A stretch of DNA of 64,000 nucleotides from Nannobrachium achirus (GCA_963921795.1 OY997654.1:1984367-2048366), one strand, 5' to 3'. Counted from the stretch's first letter, positions 32,776 to 43,850 are shown. Program-made: numbers and translations. Notes: generated from the letters alone by a model not told the origin.

Positions 32776-33791
32776 TATCGATATTATATTACAACACACA
32801 GGTGCTCTTCGTTATATTACGGATTTCCACGTATGCACACCCATGGCACAAGATCACTGCACGAGGACCACACGCAGCACCAATTATCCTCTCTCTCAGG
32901 TAGAACTTGCAAACATGCTGTGCTATTTAAAGCGGATAAACAACACAGCCGACACAAGATGCATAACAGAAATTCCCTTGTACAACCAACCCTAGTAGTC
33001 GACACTACAGCTCGCCGGTGGAGATTAATTACATACCTTGCCATCTCCTTATTTCCAAGGATCTGACATCCCACATCTCTGTTCTCCACGTGCCATAATC
33101 CAGTATGCCTGCTCTCCAAAAAACGTTGCTCTGCACTCCAGAAATAGTAGTTATGGATGGGATTTGAATTGTGACATTAAAGATATAATAATGTTATCGT
33201 ATGTCACACTATGCAAGCACAGACACAGACTTTAAAAGGGAGCCATTGTTTGAATAGAGCAGACATTGTTGTTAAATCGATCATTTTAATGTTTCACCTC
33301 TGACATCTGGGTAAAACCAATAAGATCTTTCTTTGACACTAAAAACAATGGTTCATGCTAGCACTAATCATCTTCTGTTTAACTCTTTTAATAACAGGTT
33401 AGCCTCGGATTCCAGGCTTGCTTTTGCATAGATTTTTTTAATTGGTTTTAATAATTATGTTCTTCCACCTTTTCTGATAGGTTTGCAGGGGGTTATCAGC
33501 ACTCAATCACAGTTTTGTCACGCATCAACGAGTGAGCCGCTCGCTCATCCCACACTGTTTCAAATGAGAGTTTGGAGGGCTGGCCATGCGAGACTAATAA
33601 CAGGTCAACACTCTGCAAGCAACAAGTCCTCTCTGGGTCAAAACCAAAAGAACAAGCAATGTCTTCCACTGTCCACATTACCTTAATTCCTCCAACACTA
33701 TCTTTATGACAGCCCCTGGTAATCAGATCGTATATCAGCAATAGGCCAAGCATACAGAATTTCACAAGCAAAATATGTATTAATTAAGAAC
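32776..33791. other. No recognisable feature
   Basis: Frames of 65-100 codons occur (32817-33119 minus and 33496-33771 minus), but neither has a recognisable domain or splice context. Confidence 0.5.
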
Positions 33792-34360
33792 TTAATTCCA
33801 TTTAGGACGGGAACACATTATTGTGTATCATTATTTTATGCTTTAACTATTGAAAAATAGCAAATATACAAGCTCACAGCGCTGCGAGCTTGTAGATCTG
33901 CCATTTTTTTAAAATCGTGGAAATTAGAATTTTGACCCGATTCTATAAGTGTCTTTTGAATCCTTCTAAGATTTTTTGAAAAACCTATGTTTCTATGTCA
34001 GCAATCTGGCCAACCATTGTCAACTTAAATGGAGCTCAGTTAGTCTGTTCTTGAGAGACTATACTATGTCAGTGGTTCTTAAACCTTTTCATGTGAAGGA
34101 CCCCCAAAATGATATGTATTTGGCCATGGACCTCCATCTCAAAATATCTAGTTCCAGGGACCCCCCAGAAGCAAAATTTGAGATACAAATGTTCGCTTGG
34201 AAAATACATATTCAAAGATTAGCACAAATTTTCACGACTTTTTCAAAAATAGCAGATCTACAAGCTCGCAGCGCGGGACTCGGTGCCGCGCTGTGAGCTT
34301 GTATATCTGCTATTTTTCACTGGTTAAAGCGTTCAATAGTTCTAGGCCTGAATCGGTTAT
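33792..34360. mobile_element. TTAA-flanked MITE family C, copy 4
   Basis: Starts TTAATTCCATTTAGGACGGG and ends CCTGAATCGGTTAT. The first hairpin (33853-33907) has lost its tip; the second (about 34243-34318) keeps GCGGGACTCGGTGCCGCG. Other sequence as C1. Confidence 0.85.
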
Positions 34361-34529
34361 CAGAGCAATGCAAAAACTAGAATTTTGAAATTGCAAGTGT
34401 GGTTGCCGTGACACCAATGAATTCTCCCAATTCCCCATTCAGTCTCGCGGTCTATGATGACAGTCAGATGTAAATATCGGATGAAAATAGTGGATTTAAT
34501 CGTTTCTGGCCAGAGTCGTTTGGTTTCAC

Positions 34530-36452
34530 TAGTCGTGGGATATCTTAACCCTTAAGTGCTGTTCGGGTCATTTTGACCCGTTTTACATTTTCATTTGGAA
34601 AAAAAAGGTAGAAGTTAAAAATGTTTCCACCTGAAACTCACTGGCCTTAAAGATTCTTCTGAGATGAACATGTAAAAAAAATATTTTTGCTCTACACCCA
34701 TGCTACACCCCCCTCATATTTTTTGAACCTTAACCTCTTGAGCCCCATTGCCCCCGCCGGCGGGGGCAAAAGGTGTTGACCTCTGAACAGCTGTCAATAA
34801 ATGTCAATAAATCAATAGAGACCAAATCAAACTACAATTTCTTTGTTGATTATTGTTACAGTGGTCCTACAGCATAGTAATCAGCTGCCAATGTACTTTT
34901 CATCCATACATTACTCTTATTACAGTATTATTACTACTTATTGTTACTCGTTTTTATCATTTTTCACCCTATACTTTAACATTACTAATATTACAGCACT
35001 ACTCTCACTAAAACATCAGTAGAGTTTACATAGTTTGCAATATATTCATACAATTTTGCCTATCAATTGGTGACACCTTGGTGAACAATTGTTCTATTCA
35101 CTATATATGTTTTAAATGAGGTCTTGAGGCTCATTCACTATTCAGAAGGCAGAAATTCCATAGGCGGAGGTCTTTTTCAATCATCTTTTCCTAGCTAAAT
35201 GATCACAGCAGGACAATTTGGTCAGAGAAATGTGATGTTGTACACTGCATTTGTGAATTTTCAGGGTTTAGCTGACATTTGGTGAGTCAAGAGTAGCCAC
35301 AATCATGGTAGTTTTGTGTCCACAACTGTTCCAATTTGGGCATACATTTTAGGCGGATTTTTCCCCTGGACCTCCCTGGGGCTTAAGAGGTGCTGTTCGG
35401 GTCATTTTGACCCGGAAGCACAGAAATACACAGTATTATGCCAAAACACAGACACACAGTCACCCCCACTTCTAACACTCCCCTTCCGAAGCCCCATTCC
35501 GAACCCTCCCCCCCTTCCTATAAGCATGAGCAATATTGCCCAGTATTAAATGAAGTAGTTTTTTTTACATGGATTTCAGCTAAATCAGTAAAAACGCCTA
35601 GCTCTTTCAGTGTTTAATGTGATAGAGCAAAGCAGAAATGCAAACATTTACCAAATATATCATATGAATTGTTTGGTATTGAGTCAAAGTCAATGTATCA
35701 TGATGATTTGTTAAGTTAAAATTTATATTAGTGTTGTTTTTTTTAAACCAAATATCCACCGGGTCAAAATGACCCGAACAGAACGAAGGTGTAGTGAATC
35801 TGAACAGAACTTAAGGGTTAAAAAGTCCTAGAATAAATTCCTTACCAAAAAAAGGTCTTCACCAATATGTTTGTAAAGGTAGTAACACATCCCACAAAGA
35901 CTGAATTTCCCTAGGAGAATCTGTGACAGCTGCTGAAAGTTGGGGTCCCATTAACACACAGGATAAAACATACCAAAATAACTATGCTTTAAGTAGCATG
36001 TGAGGGGTCAAACTAGGGGTTTTTCATGATTCTGAATCCATTGCAATCATTTGTTTTGCACGAAAAACATTTCTTGGGCTAAAAACGCGCCCATAAAACT
36101 ATGGTTTAGTGATGAGTCATCACTTTTCACAGTTTTGTATGAGCCTCCTTGACCCCAAGGAATGTTTTTCATACAAAACAAATGCTTGCAATGGATTCCG
36201 AATCATGAAAAACCCCTAGTTTGACCCCTCACATGCTAGTTAAGCATATTCATTTGGTGTGTTTTATCCTGTATAGTTAATTTAATGGGACCCCAACTGT
36301 CAGCAGCTGTCAAAGATTCTCCTAGGGAAACTGAATTTCAGTCTTTATGAGATGTGTTACTAGACACCTTTACAAGCACATTGGTGAAGACATTTTTTGG
36401 TAAGGAATTTATTCCAGGATATGACACTATTTCTGAAGATATCGCCCTACTA
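34530..36452. mobile_element. Foldback element family D, copy 2, split by a piggyBac-like element
   Basis: Starts TAGTCGTGGGATATC and ends GATATCGCCCTACTA. The left arm is broken at its TTAA (34545) and resumes at 35822 with AAAGTCCTAGAATAAATTCC. The D1 arm has the unbroken TTAAAAAGTCC. Internal inverted blocks (TAGCATGTGAGGGGTCAAAC with GTTTGACCCCTCACATGCTA) are as in D1. Without the insertion it is about 650 bp. Confidence 0.85.
34545..35821. mobile_element. Non-autonomous piggyBac-like element nested in D2
   Basis: TTAA at both edges (34545-34548 and 35818-35821). Ends CCCTTAAGTGCTGTTCGGG and CCTTAAGGG-type right end (GAACTTAAGGG), each with a CGGGTCATTTTGACCCG hairpin close by (34563-34583 and about 35759-35776). 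A third TGCTGTTCGGGTCATTTTG copy lies internally at 35392-35415, as if two elements were merged. A GC-rich palindrome GCCCCCGCCGGCGGGGGC sits at 34749-34766. No transposase is encoded. Confidence 0.85.
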
Positions 36453-36488
36453 CAACACTTCTGGCTTAGGCTACTATAAATATTTGAT

Positions 36489-36804
36489 CTACAGAAAGAA
36501 GTTATCAAACAACAAAAAAGTAAGAAAGAAAGACACTTCCAGGTCAAGCATGCTGCATTTGCTGAAAAGTACCCAGCTGGGGATGAGAGCAAGTGAATGA
36601 TTTCAGAACTGCTGCAGAAATCAGAGCAGAGCAAATCTCCTTTTAAGAAACGGATCACATCTCCCAGCACCACAACTGCTGCTAGTTTTGTGGCAACTCG
36701 GGATATAAGGCGTGGAAAGCCATTCACGGGCAGTGAATACATGAAGGAATCATTCATTAAACATAAAAGCGTCTATTCTCAGACTTCAAAAACAAAACTT
36801 TTAT
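36489..36804 (+). pseudogene. hAT-type (ZBED/SCAND3-like) transposase fragment
   Basis: In frame from 36489: an ERHFQVKH stretch resembling the end of a BED-type zinc finger, then AAFAEKYPAGDESK, an in-frame TGA, then MISELLQKSEQSK, SFVATRDIRRGKPFTGSEYMKES and a stop. The order 'H...H..F...YP.GD..., ...ELL.K.EQS, ...ASF.A...I...GKPFT.GEYMKE' is characteristic of the N-terminal third of hAT transposases of the ZBED5/SCAND3/GTF2IRD2-like group (family knowledge). The DDE and dimerisation regions are missing. It begins about 35 bp right of D2. A domesticated exon is possible but less likely given the stop. Confidence 0.72.
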
Positions 36805-36879
36805 AGTACAGAAAATTTAAGTATTTTTTTTTTATCGCCCCATCTTTGACAAACATCATCAGTCAGCTAAATGGACATC

Positions 36880-37400
36880 GATTCAAGTCCAGACAGATCT
36901 GTCTTGATCACATGACCATAGAGATTATAGAGTGATGTTTGGACAACATCTGTGAGAGTAATATATTTATATTTTCCATTAATCAGCCTCCTAGGTGCGA
37001 GAGGCTAATATGAAAAGGATGACATTTCTACCCTCGGCCTAGTGGAAAGTTTCACGGCAATCAGACACAGCGTTCATGATTTGATGTAATTGCATTTGTT
37101 CAAAACTAATCACTCCATCAGCAAACTTGAAATGCTAATGTTAGCCAATCCGGATGGAATATGAAAAAATCGGACAGATCCGTCTTGATCTCATGGCTAT
37201 GGAGATCGTGTACCGATTTGCGTGATGTTTGGACAGAAATCTGTAAGAGTAATAGAAAAAGAAATGTTTTAGAAAGTCAGCCTCCTGGTAACGCTATAAA
37301 GGCTGATGTGAAAAATGCAGAGGAGAGTTTTTTTTAAGTTTCACATAGAACTGGCCAACAGTGCCGGGGATTAGCTGTTCACAGATGGTGGACACATGGA
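36880..37400. repeat. Interspersed repeat family U, copy 2
   Basis: CAGACAGATCTGTCTTGATC and AATCGGACAGATCCGTCTTG blocks, ACCATAGAGAT and TGGACAGAAATCTGTAAGAG. Similar to 31180-31770. It seems to contain two partial units in tandem. Confidence 0.5.
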
Positions 37401-37455
37401 CGGGCAAAACATAGTCTCGACCACACCTTCTCCTTTGCGGAGACAGTGAATCATA

Positions 37456-37694
37456 TCGTCGTCGGGTGGAAACCTCGTATCTCCAAGTATCAAATTTGTA
37501 CGTTCTTTCGCAAAGTAAAGCCCTGCTTCATCACAAGGCCTTCGCACAAAAGTAGTGAAAACAGCCGATCTACAAGCACACAACGCCTCGCATGCTTGTA
37601 GATCGGCTGTTTTCACTAGCTTAAATCATTTTTAAAATGATAAATGCAAAACCAACGGTTTTGGACATACAAGGTTTTCACCCGACAACGATGA
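37456..37694. mobile_element. MITE family A, copy 3
   Basis: TCGTCGTCGGGTGGAAACC and CACCCGACAACGATGA ends flanked by TA. The central hairpin (about 37556-37618) has lost part of its tip and right arm. Confidence 0.85.
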
Positions 37695-37723
37695 TATACA
37701 GACAGTACTATGAACTACAATAG

Positions 37724-38182
37724 TCACCAGGTCTCAACCCAATTGAACACCTACAGAGATTATGGGCCGAAGTGTTAGACACAAGCCCCCAGAACCTAGG
37801 GGGAGGGCTGAAGCGTCATGGACATGGTGGCCGTTTTGAGGTACTGCAGCTGGGGCCAGAAACATGAACGCGCATCTAGGCTTCTTTGTATTGACTGCGC
37901 GTTCATAGCGGAAGTGCTCGTTCATGACTTGGAGCCCATGAACACAAACTATGACGCAAAACGCGTCACTTAGGCCCCAAAATAGGCTCCGCCCATCACA
38001 TTTACAACGCGGAAGTACACTTCATGCGCTGGTTGAGCAGCTCAATGCAAGTGGACGGGTGGGGATATCTGGTGCTCTCTCCATACTTATTATAACTCTA
38101 TGGTTAGACAGCACTCTGCACCATCATTACAACACCAAATGAGTTTTGTTAGAAATGTGTTCCTGCCCTCCAGAGAGTTCAA
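37724..38182 (+). pseudogene. C-terminal fragment of a Tc1/mariner-like transposase, split by an insertion
   Basis: 37724-37781 reads SPGLNPIEHLQRLWAEVLDT. The SP.LNPIE..W block is the conserved region around the last catalytic acidic residue of Tc1/mariner transposases (family knowledge). After a 321-bp insertion, 38103-38182 continues with VRQHSAPSLQHQMSFV. The two pieces join when the insertion and one copy of its 8-bp duplication are removed. Only about 45 residues survive; no N-terminus or DNA-binding domain. Confidence 0.65.
37782..38102. mobile_element. 321-bp insertion with 8-bp duplication in the Tc1-like fragment
   Basis: GTTAGACA occurs on both sides (37774-37781 and 38103-38110). 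The insert begins CAAGCCCCC and ends ATAACTCTATG, starting CA and ending TG as hAT elements do, but with weak terminal inverted repeats. Content is GC-richer than its surroundings and includes ATGAACGCGC and GCGCGTTCAT as an inverted pair. Probably a hAT MITE. Confidence 0.6.
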
Positions 38183-38262
38183 GAGAAACAAAGTGCAATG
38201 AAACTCGTGATGGCCCAACACCTTACTAAGACACTGTACTGTATGTTTGTTTTTCCTGTCAC

Positions 38263-38265
<3 letters not shown>

Positions 38266-38359
<94 letters not shown>
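38266..38359. repeat. (TG)n microsatellite
   Basis: About 47 uninterrupted TG units. Confidence 0.97.
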
Positions 38360-38360
<1 letters not shown>

Positions 38361-38483
38361 ACATCTGTACATTCTTATCACATCATGCCACATTGTGAAT
38401 TTAATGAAAACTAAATATAAGTTGTCATGAACACTTTTATGGACATCTGGCAGATCATGAATTAGAGTGTACCCTGCAAGCCA

Positions 38484-38600
38484 AATGACGTCATGATGAC
38501 GTTATGATAACGTCCTCGGGTGACTCTGGTGACGTTCAGAACTAGGCCATGATCACAGCATATGGGGATGATCTTGACGTCATTAGCCTACTAGGACGTC
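38484..38600. other. Cluster of CRE-like TGACGT motifs
   Basis: A perfect TGACGTCA at 38486-38493, followed by TGACGTT, AACGTC, TGACGTT, TGACGTCA-like and ACGTCA motifs to about 38600, and more ACGTC near 38730 and 38834. TGACGTCA is the consensus for CREB/ATF factors (knowledge). No gene is visible next to it. It may equally be a decayed repeat. Confidence 0.35.
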
Positions 38601-39218
38601 ATATGGACTATAGGATTATTGTTATTGTTTGTAATTCTAGTTGAAATATGAGCATGTAAGGTTATATTCTGGGACATATCTGACTAGTTATGATATTTAT
38701 CTGGCCTCGATCGGACCCTCTCTGATTAATCCAGGACGTCCGTTTTCGTGGACAGGATTTTTGTTGGTTGAAATCAGGTGATATTCTAGGCCAGATCTGA
38801 CTAGTCATGGTTTGAGTTGATCTGGCCCCAATCAAGACGTCACTGATTGGTCCAGGTCCTGACCGTGTTTGCTACTGTACAATATATAGCAAAACAATAT
38901 GACAAAAGAACATGTGGCACACGGCAAAGAAAGGATTTGATGTGCAAACTGAGGAAAGAGAAGTCTATTCTGGTTGCACAATGATGTAATGTTAGTCCTG
39001 TATAAGCTGTACAGCTGTTCCACCCATTGGCCCATGCCCTTATACATGGGCATACTGTAACTCCAAAACAGAATAATGGATGGAGGTGGGTATAGGACAT
39101 GCCTCCTGGCAGAGATTTGCGCTCCACTGAGTGCACCTTTCTAGTTTCGTTATGACTTATTGATCACAAAGTACTAACCTCTCTTTCTTTCTTTTCTTCT
39201 TCTGTCTTATGAGATATA
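38601..39218. other. No recognisable feature
   Basis: Unassigned. Partly duplicated text: ATATCTGACTAGTTATG and AGATCTGACTAGTCATG about 110 bp apart. Confidence 0.4.
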
Positions 39219-39459
39219 TCGTCGTTGTCGGGTAGAAACCTTATATGTCCAAAACCGTTTGTTTTGTGTTTATCGTTTTTTTAAATGTTTTAAACTATAG
39301 TGAAAACAGCCGATCTACAAGCAAACTGTGTGCTTGTAGATCTGCTGTTTTCACTACTTTTGTGCGACGGCCTTGTATGATGAAGCAGTGCTTTACTTTG
39401 CAAAAAAAACGTACACATTTGAAACTTGGAGATACGAGGTTTCTGCCCGACAGTGACGA
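39219..39459. mobile_element. MITE family A, copy 4
   Basis: TCGTCGTTGTCGGG and CCCGACAGTGACGA ends flanked by TA. The hairpin (39298-39357) has an almost absent tip (AGCAAACTGTGTGCTTG). Clean example of the solo family A structure. Confidence 0.88.
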
Positions 39460-40597
39460 TACGCTTGCCAATATGATGATGTTTGCTCTAGCTCTCACAT
39501 GTCTGTTTTCTGTCTGGAGTGGGACACATGAAAGGTGTTCATAAAAGGAGTATCTCCAATGAACACGTCAGTGTTTTTCACATCCATTAGCAGAGAAAAG
39601 CACCTGTCATTTCTTTTCTAAGGAAGAAGCGGAAGGATTTTGTCCAGGATTCTCTGCTGAAAGTAAATGTGAATAGTATCTTTTTAGACTTACAGAGACT
39701 TTCAGAAAAGGATATGAAACACCACTGGCATTTGATTACATTGTCTGATTACTGGAGAGACGGACATATCCCCCAGGAAAATAAGAATACAAAACTGATA
39801 ATGAGTTTTGAGTGTTTTGATACTTGGCAGGTTGCATTCGTGAAGTAGCACTCCTCAGCTAATCTATTGTTTGCTATCTTTATACTTTGACAAGACTGGA
39901 AATGTCTGACTTCATCTGTCACATTTCTGAGAAGGTGTTAAAGAGCTCTACAAAAGACTGGAGAATACATTTAATGCTGCAGAGATGTCTGTAGGTGTGA
40001 CCAATGAGATCACTGGCACACACCTTTCATTCAGCAAATAACTTCACTTTGCTTGAACTGCAAACAAGGCAGCCTACTGCACCATAACAGTGGTCTGGAA
40101 TATTTTTTTTAGGGAGAGACAGGGAGACTCCTGTTTCTGAACAAACACTCGATAGCCTATAGCAATAATTATTATCAGAATATAGAGCTATTTAACTCTA
40201 AAAAGTATAACACAAAAATGATATCACTGGTTACTGCACCTTTCACTGCACCGGCGTCATTTATCTTGTGTTGCACTGATTTTGTTGCCTTAAATACAGT
40301 ATGTGAGCTGTCACTTGAAGAAGACTGGTTGTTTGGGTTATGACTTATTGATCACAGAAAAGTCTAACCGCTCTCCAATTCTAAGACACTTTTTAAGTCA
40401 TATTAAAAAGCAAGAAGAACGACAGAGAAGACAGGGCCATCTAGAAAAGCTCTTGGGCTCTTTAATCACGGGACAGGGTCTACCAATTCACAAACTGAAT
40501 ATAGGGCTGAAATGCTACTTTATCCAAAATGTACATTCTCAATTAGGTGGCTTAAACCTGACGATTTTTTTGTCTCTCGGCCATAAAAACCCAACAT

Positions 40598-40599
<2 letters not shown>
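39460..40599. other. No recognisable feature
   Basis: Unassigned AT-rich sequence. A 99-codon frame at 40303-40599 has no recognised domain. Confidence 0.5.
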
Positions 40600-40659
<60 letters not shown>

Positions 40660-40703
40660 GCGTGTGCGTGTGCGTGTGCGTGTGCATGTGTGTGTGCGCG
40701 CGT
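40600..40703. repeat. (TG)n with TGTGCG units
   Basis: TG repeats passing into about six TGTGCG units and a CGCGCGTGCGCACGCGC stretch (potential Z-DNA). Confidence 0.96.
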
Positions 40704-40982
40704 GCGCACGCGCACATGAGTGCTGTGTCATAATAGCCATAATATAGCCATAGAGAATCATTGTATTGTATTGTATCGTAATGGAATAATGGCAGTAATT
40801 AGGATGGAGGAGGACAGAGAACGCATCTTTGTCAATTTCAAAGAAAAGTCAGTGAGAACAGAACGTACAATATGGGAAGTAAGACGTCAACACATGCATG
40901 TTGACCTCCTCTCATAATGACCACGTTTTTCCTTTTATGTTTTCTCCTCAAGATATTTTTGGGGCGTTTTGGCCTTTATTTT

Positions 40983-41275
40983 GAGCGAAATCTTTCTAGC
41001 TAAAAGTGATTGGATCAACCATATTGCCCAATTGAACCCAATTGATTGCAATACTCTCAAGTGTTTAGAGGTTCTGCGTTCTAACGGAAATAATAATACA
41101 CTAGTAAGACGTCCTAAGGGTGAGAAGCAACCTCATCCTAAAGGGAGAGGTCGCGCACATGGACGTGTGCGCGCATCCATCCGCCTGGGTGACGGCAGAC
41201 TGCTGGGCAAACACTGGTGCTTTGGCATGGGATCAACTTTGACCAAAAATGAATGCACAGACCTGGTTGGAGACC
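40983..41275. repeat. Direct-duplicated segment T, copy 1
   Basis: GAGCGAAATCTTTCTAGC to CAGACCTGGTTGG is about 85-90% identical by eye to 43177-43463. Contains ATTGATTGCAATACTCTCAAG and GGGTGACGGCAGACTGCTGGG. A frame gives RPKGEKQPHPKGRGRAHGRV and GDGRLLGKHWCFGMGST, also largely open in copy 2 (86 codons). No domain is recognised. It could be an unknown repeat or a gene fragment. Confidence 0.6.
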
Positions 41276-41966
41276 CGAATTAAGACCCGAATTAATTTCT
41301 ACTGGCCAAAAAAAAAATAAAAAAAAATCAGATGGTGTTGTAGGAGTCCTAATCACAGGAAAATGTAATTTTAAAAAATGAATAATGTTTTTGTAAGATT
41401 TTATAGCCATAAATCATGAATCATAAATCATGCTCTAATTTGCATTTTGGGGATATTTTTCACAATATTAACATATGCACGTGTTCTAGACATTCTAATG
41501 ATCACGAAAAAAAATATTACAGACATTTTACTTATGTTTTAGTGAGGAATAGCTTCAACATCTCACTCAGTAAAAGTGAGATGTTGTTCGTCCAGACGCT
41601 GGAATTTCAACTTCTCTGGGAGGTGTGAATGTCAGTCTCTGTGGGGGGTATTTATATGCAAATATCGTGGCCAATGGCATTGTAATACTAAACAATAGGA
41701 TTTAATGGTGATGTTAATGTGAAAAAAGAACAGGAAAACTAATAATAACATTTAAAAAAAATATATATTTAAAAATGTTGCCAAAAAGCTACGCTGGGCC
41801 TTGTAGGGCTAACTATCATTTTGCTGGGGACCCAGAAAACCAATGGTGTAAGTCACTAATATTATAGTTTCCCCCTGATTCACTCTAATTATATAATGTT
41901 GTGGGTGAATACATAAAAAACAATAAAAAAAGTGTGTGTAGCGTAGCAAAGACCTAAAGACAGGGT
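41276..41966. other. No recognisable feature
   Basis: Unassigned AT-rich sequence. Confidence 0.4.
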
Positions 41967-42017
41967 GCCGCCATCTTGTTGTAAAGGCAGTTGACATGGC
42001 GGCGGCCCTCTGCCCAA
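41967..42017. promoter_or_regulatory. YY1-type motif pair with CCAAT box
   Basis: GCCGCCATCTTG (41967-41978) and ACATGGCGGCGGC (41994-42006) are good matches to the YY1 consensus on opposite strands, followed by CCCAATCAGAGG. YY1 sites near start sites are typical of some housekeeping promoters and of LINE 5' ends (knowledge). No transcript start or gene is visible, so function is unproven. Confidence 0.3.
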
Positions 42018-42640
42018 TCAGAGGCAGGTATGGGTGTGATCAGAGGCAGGCAGGGGCATGTCTTGCCCCATTGCCGTTACGTTTCAATATCACGCTTTGT
42101 GGTGGCAACAGCAATGATCACAGAGGTTATCCCATAGCCCAGATGGATGGACGGATCGTTGTAGCAATGGGACTGTCACTAGTTGGAGGGTTGTCAGACA
42201 TCACAAACAGCTTATGTTAAGTTATTACCGTACCACAGTCATAAACATAATTCAATTATTCACATCCCACTATTACTCCTTACATTGAGAAATGCCATAA
42301 AAAGGTAGGCCTATATGCCAATTTTTTTTTTTTTTTCTTTCTTTTTTTTTACGACTTACTACTGTGTGTAAATAGCTTAGGCACACACAGAGAGTGAGAT
42401 GAGGAGACACATACCTGGCTGGCATTCTCTTCCACTCTTCAACAGCTGCTACGCAATGTTGATGTTTTATGAAGATGATGTATCTCATTGTTTCAGGTGA
42501 CATACGGCACTGTACACATTCATATACTTAGTTAGAAATGTTTGCTCAATCTTGCCTTGTTATATCTTGAGAAAGGATGACTGGATTTTTATGGGAATGA
42601 TCAGTGGGCTGCTCAAAATCCTTGATGGGTCTTATTACAT
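42018..42640. other. No recognisable feature
   Basis: Unassigned sequence, with a T homopolymer near 42320. Confidence 0.4.
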
Positions 42641-42746
42641 AAAACCACATAGTTGGTCATATCTCAGGTGGAAATGGCATATACTGACAGTTGTAGGCCT
42701 ATAGTTGCGACAGTTAGGTCGCAGTTACTAACAAAACCTCCACGGG

Positions 42747-42756
42747 CTGTCAGTCA

Positions 42757-42783
<27 letters not shown>
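42747..42783. repeat. (GTCT)n microsatellite
   Basis: About eight GTCT units in the left part of a family U-like segment. Confidence 0.93.
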
Positions 42784-42787
<4 letters not shown>

Positions 42788-43095
42788 ACACATCACGTCA
42801 CACGTCATACTTTTGCCCTATACTTATACTGTATCTCCGCCACCGTTGCCCCATCCATGCCAAACTTTGCGCACACACTCCTTGGCTGCCAAACCACAAC
42901 CTCCACCCCTCGTTTCTCACATGGCACACTTCTACCACCACCATGAGGCCGATTCTTGCAAAACACATTTTTGGACACTGCTCCTACAGATTTTGCCCTA
43001 AAATCACGCAAAGCGGATCTAAAGTCATGTCATCAACTTGGATCTGTCCCATTTCCCATATTCCCTCCTGATTGGCTACCATTGCCTTCTAAAGT
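42784..43095 (-). repeat. Interspersed repeat family U, copy 3, minus
   Basis: GCCATCCATGCCAAACTTTG-type start and AACTTGGATCTGTCCCATTTCC and CCTCCTGATTGGCTACCATTG are the reverse of family U text. Preceded by GTCT/GTCC repeats corresponding to the (GGAC)n tail. Confidence 0.5.
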
Positions 43096-43176
43096 TTGTG
43101 TATGTGACCTGATGGTCGCTTATCTCCCGGTTTAGGGAGTCTTACTGGTGTATTAGCGGAGGTATTTGAATGTACT

Positions 43177-43463
43177 GAGTGAAATCTTTCTAGCTAAAAG
43201 TGATTGATTGGATCAACCATATTGCCCCATGGAATTGATTGCAATACTCTCAAGTATTTAGAGGTTCTGAGCTCTAACGGATATAATAATACACTAGTAA
43301 TATGTCCTAAGGGCGAGAAGCGACCTCATCCTAAAGGGAGAGGTCGCGCACATGGGCGAGTGCACATGCGTGCACGCATCCACCTGGGTGACGGCAGACT
43401 GCTGGGCAAACACTGGTGTTTTGGCATGGGATCAACTTATAAATGCGCAGACCTGGTTGGTTG
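43177..43463. repeat. Direct-duplicated segment T, copy 2
   Basis: Second copy of 40983-41275, 2.2 kb downstream in the same orientation. It carries small indels, including an extra GCACATGCGTGCACGC-type insertion at about 43360. Confidence 0.6.
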
Positions 43464-43566
43464 ATTAAGTTGGACAAAATGTGGCCAACTTTTCCCAAAT
43501 CTAGAGATTACTGATGTCTGACATCATAGATGTCTGATGTCATAGAGCAAATGAGACTGACACAAT

Positions 43567-43850
43567 ATGTCGATGCGGCATAGCTCAGGGGTAGAGAAAC
43601 TGTCATTAGAGCATGAAGGGTTCCCCAAGGGTTCCCAGTTCTGATCCGGGCTCCCCCTGAGTTAATGTCGAAGAGTCCTTGAGCAAGACTCTGAACCCCT
43701 AGTTGCTCCCGGTGAGCAGGTTGGTCCCTTGCATGGTTTCCTCCGCCATCGGTGTAAGAATGCGTCTGTGAATGGGTGAATGTAATGCACAATCTATGTA
43801 AAGCGCTTTGGATAGAGCGCTATTTAGAATGCAACATTTATGAGCATTCC
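43567..43850 (+). repeat. tRNA-derived SINE with L2-type tail
   Basis: Begins GCGGCATAGCTCAGGGGTAG, a good tRNA A box. AGTTCTGATCCGGG about 55 bases on is the B box. The 3' part TGTAAAGCGCTTTGGATAGA followed by GCGCTATTTAGAATGCA is the tail shared by several fish SINEs and L2/CR1-like LINEs (family knowledge). About 280 bp and apparently near full length. Confidence 0.82.

Noticed and set aside
36338..36757. Minus-strand frame of 139 codons
   Set aside because: It is the antisense of the D2 end and the hAT transposase fragment, which has clear protein similarity on the plus strand.
43567..43850. Real tRNA gene on the plus strand
   Set aside because: Spacing and pairing beyond the A and B boxes do not give a cloverleaf; the tail is the L2-type SINE 3' end.
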